NCBI RefSeq assembly: GCF_025947225.1
Contig: NZ_CP110005.1
Location: 2,356,001 to 2,420,000, forward strand
Direction of reading: 5' to 3'
Source of the DNA: Flavobacterium sp. N2270
Lineage (GTDB): Bacteria > Bacteroidota > Bacteroidia > Flavobacteriales > Flavobacteriaceae
DNA: 64,000 bases
Position 1 is the first letter of the stretch, and each line of letters opens with the position of its first letter. A model generated the notes under the pieces. It saw only the letters and a program-made list of their open reading frames with translations, made no database searches and was not told the DNA's origin. Shown here one piece after another: positions 62,614 to 64,000 of this stretch. A program made the translations under genes and the position numbers.

Positions 62614-62640
62614 AAAAATCTCCTTCGGGAGATTTTTTTA
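62614..62640 (+). terminator. Terminator with UUCG tetraloop
   Basis: AAAAATCTCC, TTCG, GGAGATTTTT: a classic stable tetraloop hairpin followed by T. Confidence 0.9.
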
Positions 62641-62693
62641 TGCTTTTCATTATCAATTACTTAAAAAAAAGTATAAAAATTGTGCAAATTTTG

Positions 62694-62725
62694 TTTGTAA
62701 CTAATAAAAAACAATTCTATATTTG
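62694..62725 (+). promoter_or_regulatory. tRNA-Tyr promoter
   Basis: TTTG (62694-62697), 20 bp, TATATTTG (62718-62725), about 33 bp before the tRNA. Confidence 0.75.
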
Positions 62726-62757
62726 CCCCGTTGAAAACAGTTAAGTACTGTAACGCT

Positions 62758-62839
62758 GGGGAGATACTCAAGCGGCCAACGAGGGCGGACTGTAAATCCG
62801 CTGATTACATCTTCGCAGGTTCGAATCCTGCTCTCCCCA
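62758..62839 (+). tRNA. tRNA-Tyr (anticodon GTA)
   Basis: The acceptor stem GGGGAGA pairs with TCTCCCC (62832-62838) and the discriminator base is A. The anticodon arm is GCGGA-CTGTAAA-TCCGC with anticodon GTA at 62792-62794. The T arm contains GGTTCGAATCC. The long variable arm (about TGATTACATCTTC) is as expected for a class II bacterial tRNA-Tyr. The 3' CCA is not encoded. A short open frame running through it is not a gene. Confidence 0.95.
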
Positions 62840-62841
62840 CA

Positions 62842-62871
62842 AAAAAACCACTCATTTTGAGTGGTTTTTTT
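62842..62871 (+). terminator. Terminator after tRNA-Tyr
   Basis: CCACTCA, TTT, TGAGTGG with flanking A and T runs; symmetrical enough to serve the convergent rhomboid gene too. Confidence 0.85.
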
Positions 62872-62878
62872 TATATAT

Positions 62879-63520
62879 CTAATTTAACTTATTCGTTTTA
62901 TGTAAATAGAATAAAATAATAATTGGAATAGTTAATAAAACAACCATTTTAGTATTGGTTTCAATTAAACTAGGTTCTTTTATTAAAGTAAAAAGATAAC
63001 CCCCTATTGCGCCTCCAAAATGTGCTGTATGTCCAATATTATCATTCTTTGCTTTCATTCCATAAATTGAATACAATAAATAACCAATACCAAATAAATA
63101 ACCAGGGATAGGAATTATAAAAAACAAACCTAATGTCATCTCTGGATACAATAAAATAGAACTGTAAATAATTCCTGTAACAGCTCCTGAAGCTCCCACT
63201 GCTCTATAATAATACTCATTTTTATGAAAATACATAGTAAGTAAACTTCCTGCAACAAGACTTATAAAATAAACATATAAAAAGTTTAAGTTTCCAAAAG
63301 TATCTATAACAATTGGAGCAAAAAAGTACAAGGTTAACATGTTAAATGCAAGATGCATTAAATCGCCATGTAAAAATCCTGAAGTAAGCATTCTTATTTG
63401 TTCTCCTGAACGAATACTTCCCACGTGAAATTCATATTTTCTAAAGAATTCTGCATCATTAAAGCCTTTAAAACTTACAACAGCATTAATACCTATAAGC
63501 AATAGTAAAAAAATATCCAT
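62879..63520 (-). CDS. Rhomboid family intramembrane serine protease
   Basis: A 213-residue membrane protein with about six segments. Catalytic Ser is in AVGASGAVTGIIYSS (GASG, near residue 112) and the catalytic His in IGHTAHFGGAIGGYLF (near 165). The conserved N-terminal loop motif HGDLMHLAFNMLTLYFFAP is present. Substrate unknown. It is divergent from the acyltransferase gene. Confidence 0.93.
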   Translation of the reverse strand: MDIFLLLLIGINAVVSFKGFNDAEFFRKYEFHVGSIRSGEQIRMLTSGFLHGDLMHLAFNMLTLYFFAPIVIDTFGNLNFLYVYFISLVAGSLLTMYFHKNEYYYRAVGASGAVTGIIYSSILLYPEMTLGLFFIIPIPGYLFGIGYLLYSIYGMKAKNDNIGHTAHFGGAIGGYLFTLIKEPSLIETNTKMVVLLTIPIIILFYLHKTNKLN

Positions 63521-63584
63521 TTAATTAATTTTAATATTGTAAATTTAAAAATACTTTACCTATTATCCTTTATAAATCTTAAAC

Positions 63585-63592
63585 TATATTTG
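63585..63592 (+). promoter_or_regulatory. -7 element of the acyltransferase gene
   Basis: TATATTTG, exact TAnnTTTG match, 14 bp before the ATG. Confidence 0.55.
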
Positions 63593-63606
63593 TAAAAAAA
63601 TAATTC

Positions 63607-64000
63607 ATGCAATTACTATTTTATATTTTAATCTACCCTATTCTTTGGTTAATTTCTATTCTACCATTTCCACTACTGTATATGTTTTCAGATGGAGTTT
63701 ATCTTTTAGTATATTATATAATTGGCTATAGAAAAAAAGTAGTTAGAGAAAACTTAAGCCTTGCTTTACCTCATCTCTCTGATAAAGAAAGAATAGTCAT
63801 AGAGAAAAAATTTTACAGCCACATGTGTGATATGTTTTTAGAAATGATAAAAACAATGTCTATTTCTAAAGAAGAAATTCAAAAAAGATACACCTTTACA
63901 AATTTAGATTTGTATTTAGAAATGGAAAAGCAAAACAAAAGTATAGCATTACTTTGTGCACATTACGCAAGTTATGAATGGGCGGTTTCTATGAATTATC
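63607..64000 (+). CDS. LpxL/HtrB family lipid A acyltransferase, N-terminal part
   Basis: The gene runs off the right edge; 131 codons are visible. It starts MQLLFYILIYPILWLISILP (membrane anchor), continues YRKKVVRENLSLALPHLSDK, and reaches the HX4E catalytic motif in LLCAHYASYEWAVSM just before the edge. This matches the lysophospholipid/lipid A acyltransferase (LpxL) family, which adds secondary acyl chains to lipid A in the inner membrane. Confidence 0.85.
   Translation, partial: MQLLFYILIYPILWLISILPFPLLYMFSDGVYLLVYYIIGYRKKVVRENLSLALPHLSDKERIVIEKKFYSHMCDMFLEMIKTMSISKEEIQKRYTFTNLDLYLEMEKQNKSIALLCAHYASYEWAVSMNY

Noticed and set aside
62731..62919. 62-codon frame across tRNA-Tyr
   Set aside because: It reads through a tRNA and its terminator.

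Overview
The window is AT-rich chromosomal DNA from a member of the Flavobacteriaceae, most likely Flavobacterium or a close relative. Support comes from the gliding genes gldF and gldG placed next to dnaN, promoters of the Bacteroidetes type (TTTG, about 19-20 bp, then TAnnTTTG), leaders without clear Shine-Dalgarno sequences, a secreted protein of the 'QVGIGTTNPQA' type, and dispersed repeats typical of flavobacteria. Both ends of the window cut genes: a DUF1579 protein on the left and an LpxL-type acyltransferase on the right.

Layout. (1) 0.4-13.5 kb is core metabolism: purL, an acyl-CoA synthetase, a MarR regulator followed by a fadN-fadA-fadE-like beta-oxidation operon, and purC. A four-helix-bundle gene with inverted-repeat ends sits between fadA and fadE. 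(2) 13.7-24.0 kb holds a secreted protein, an SDR, a PhoH ATPase, a SAM hydroxide adenosyltransferase, an ABM protein, gldF, gldG, dnaN and mnmE. (3) 24.0-43.7 kb is accessory. It begins with an 11-bp tandem array and three proteins of unknown function. Next is a long defence operon: hsdM, hsdS, a 20-residue repeat protein, a UDG-like protein, an unknown, two DUF262 proteins, hsdR and a YgjP-type metallopeptidase. After it, on the minus strand, come what look like two integron-type gene cassettes: DUF488-DUF488-dual-OB with an attC-like site, then two small membrane proteins with a decayed site. A HigA-like remnant and a small gene between 49-bp direct repeats complete the region. The hairpin TTACGGAAAACCGTAA occurs on both sides of the region. 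(4) 44.0-49.7 kb carries an efflux adaptor/permease/ATPase operon and an Mla-type lipid transporter. (5) 49.8-57.9 kb is mostly unknown flavobacterial genes, including a tightly overlapping five-gene run ending in ychJ and two SIMPL-like paralogues. (6) 58.0-61.4 kb is a sulfur module: a truncated sulfide:quinone reductase, a Crp/Fnr regulator, a TSUP exporter and a persulfide dioxygenase-rhodanese fusion. Two TGTAAC-N4-GTTACA palindromes lie at identical spacing before the two promoters. (7) 61.4-64.0 kb has a TlpA-like lipoprotein, tRNA-Tyr, a rhomboid protease and the partial acyltransferase.

The best leads are the cassette-like array with the DUF488/dual-OB operon, the six-unit repeat protein and other extra genes inside the type I restriction operon, the paired operator arrangements for MarR and Crp/Fnr, the mobile four-helix-bundle cassette, and a dispersed repeat inserted in frame into purL. 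All functional statements rest on sequence reading and recalled family knowledge; no database search was run.
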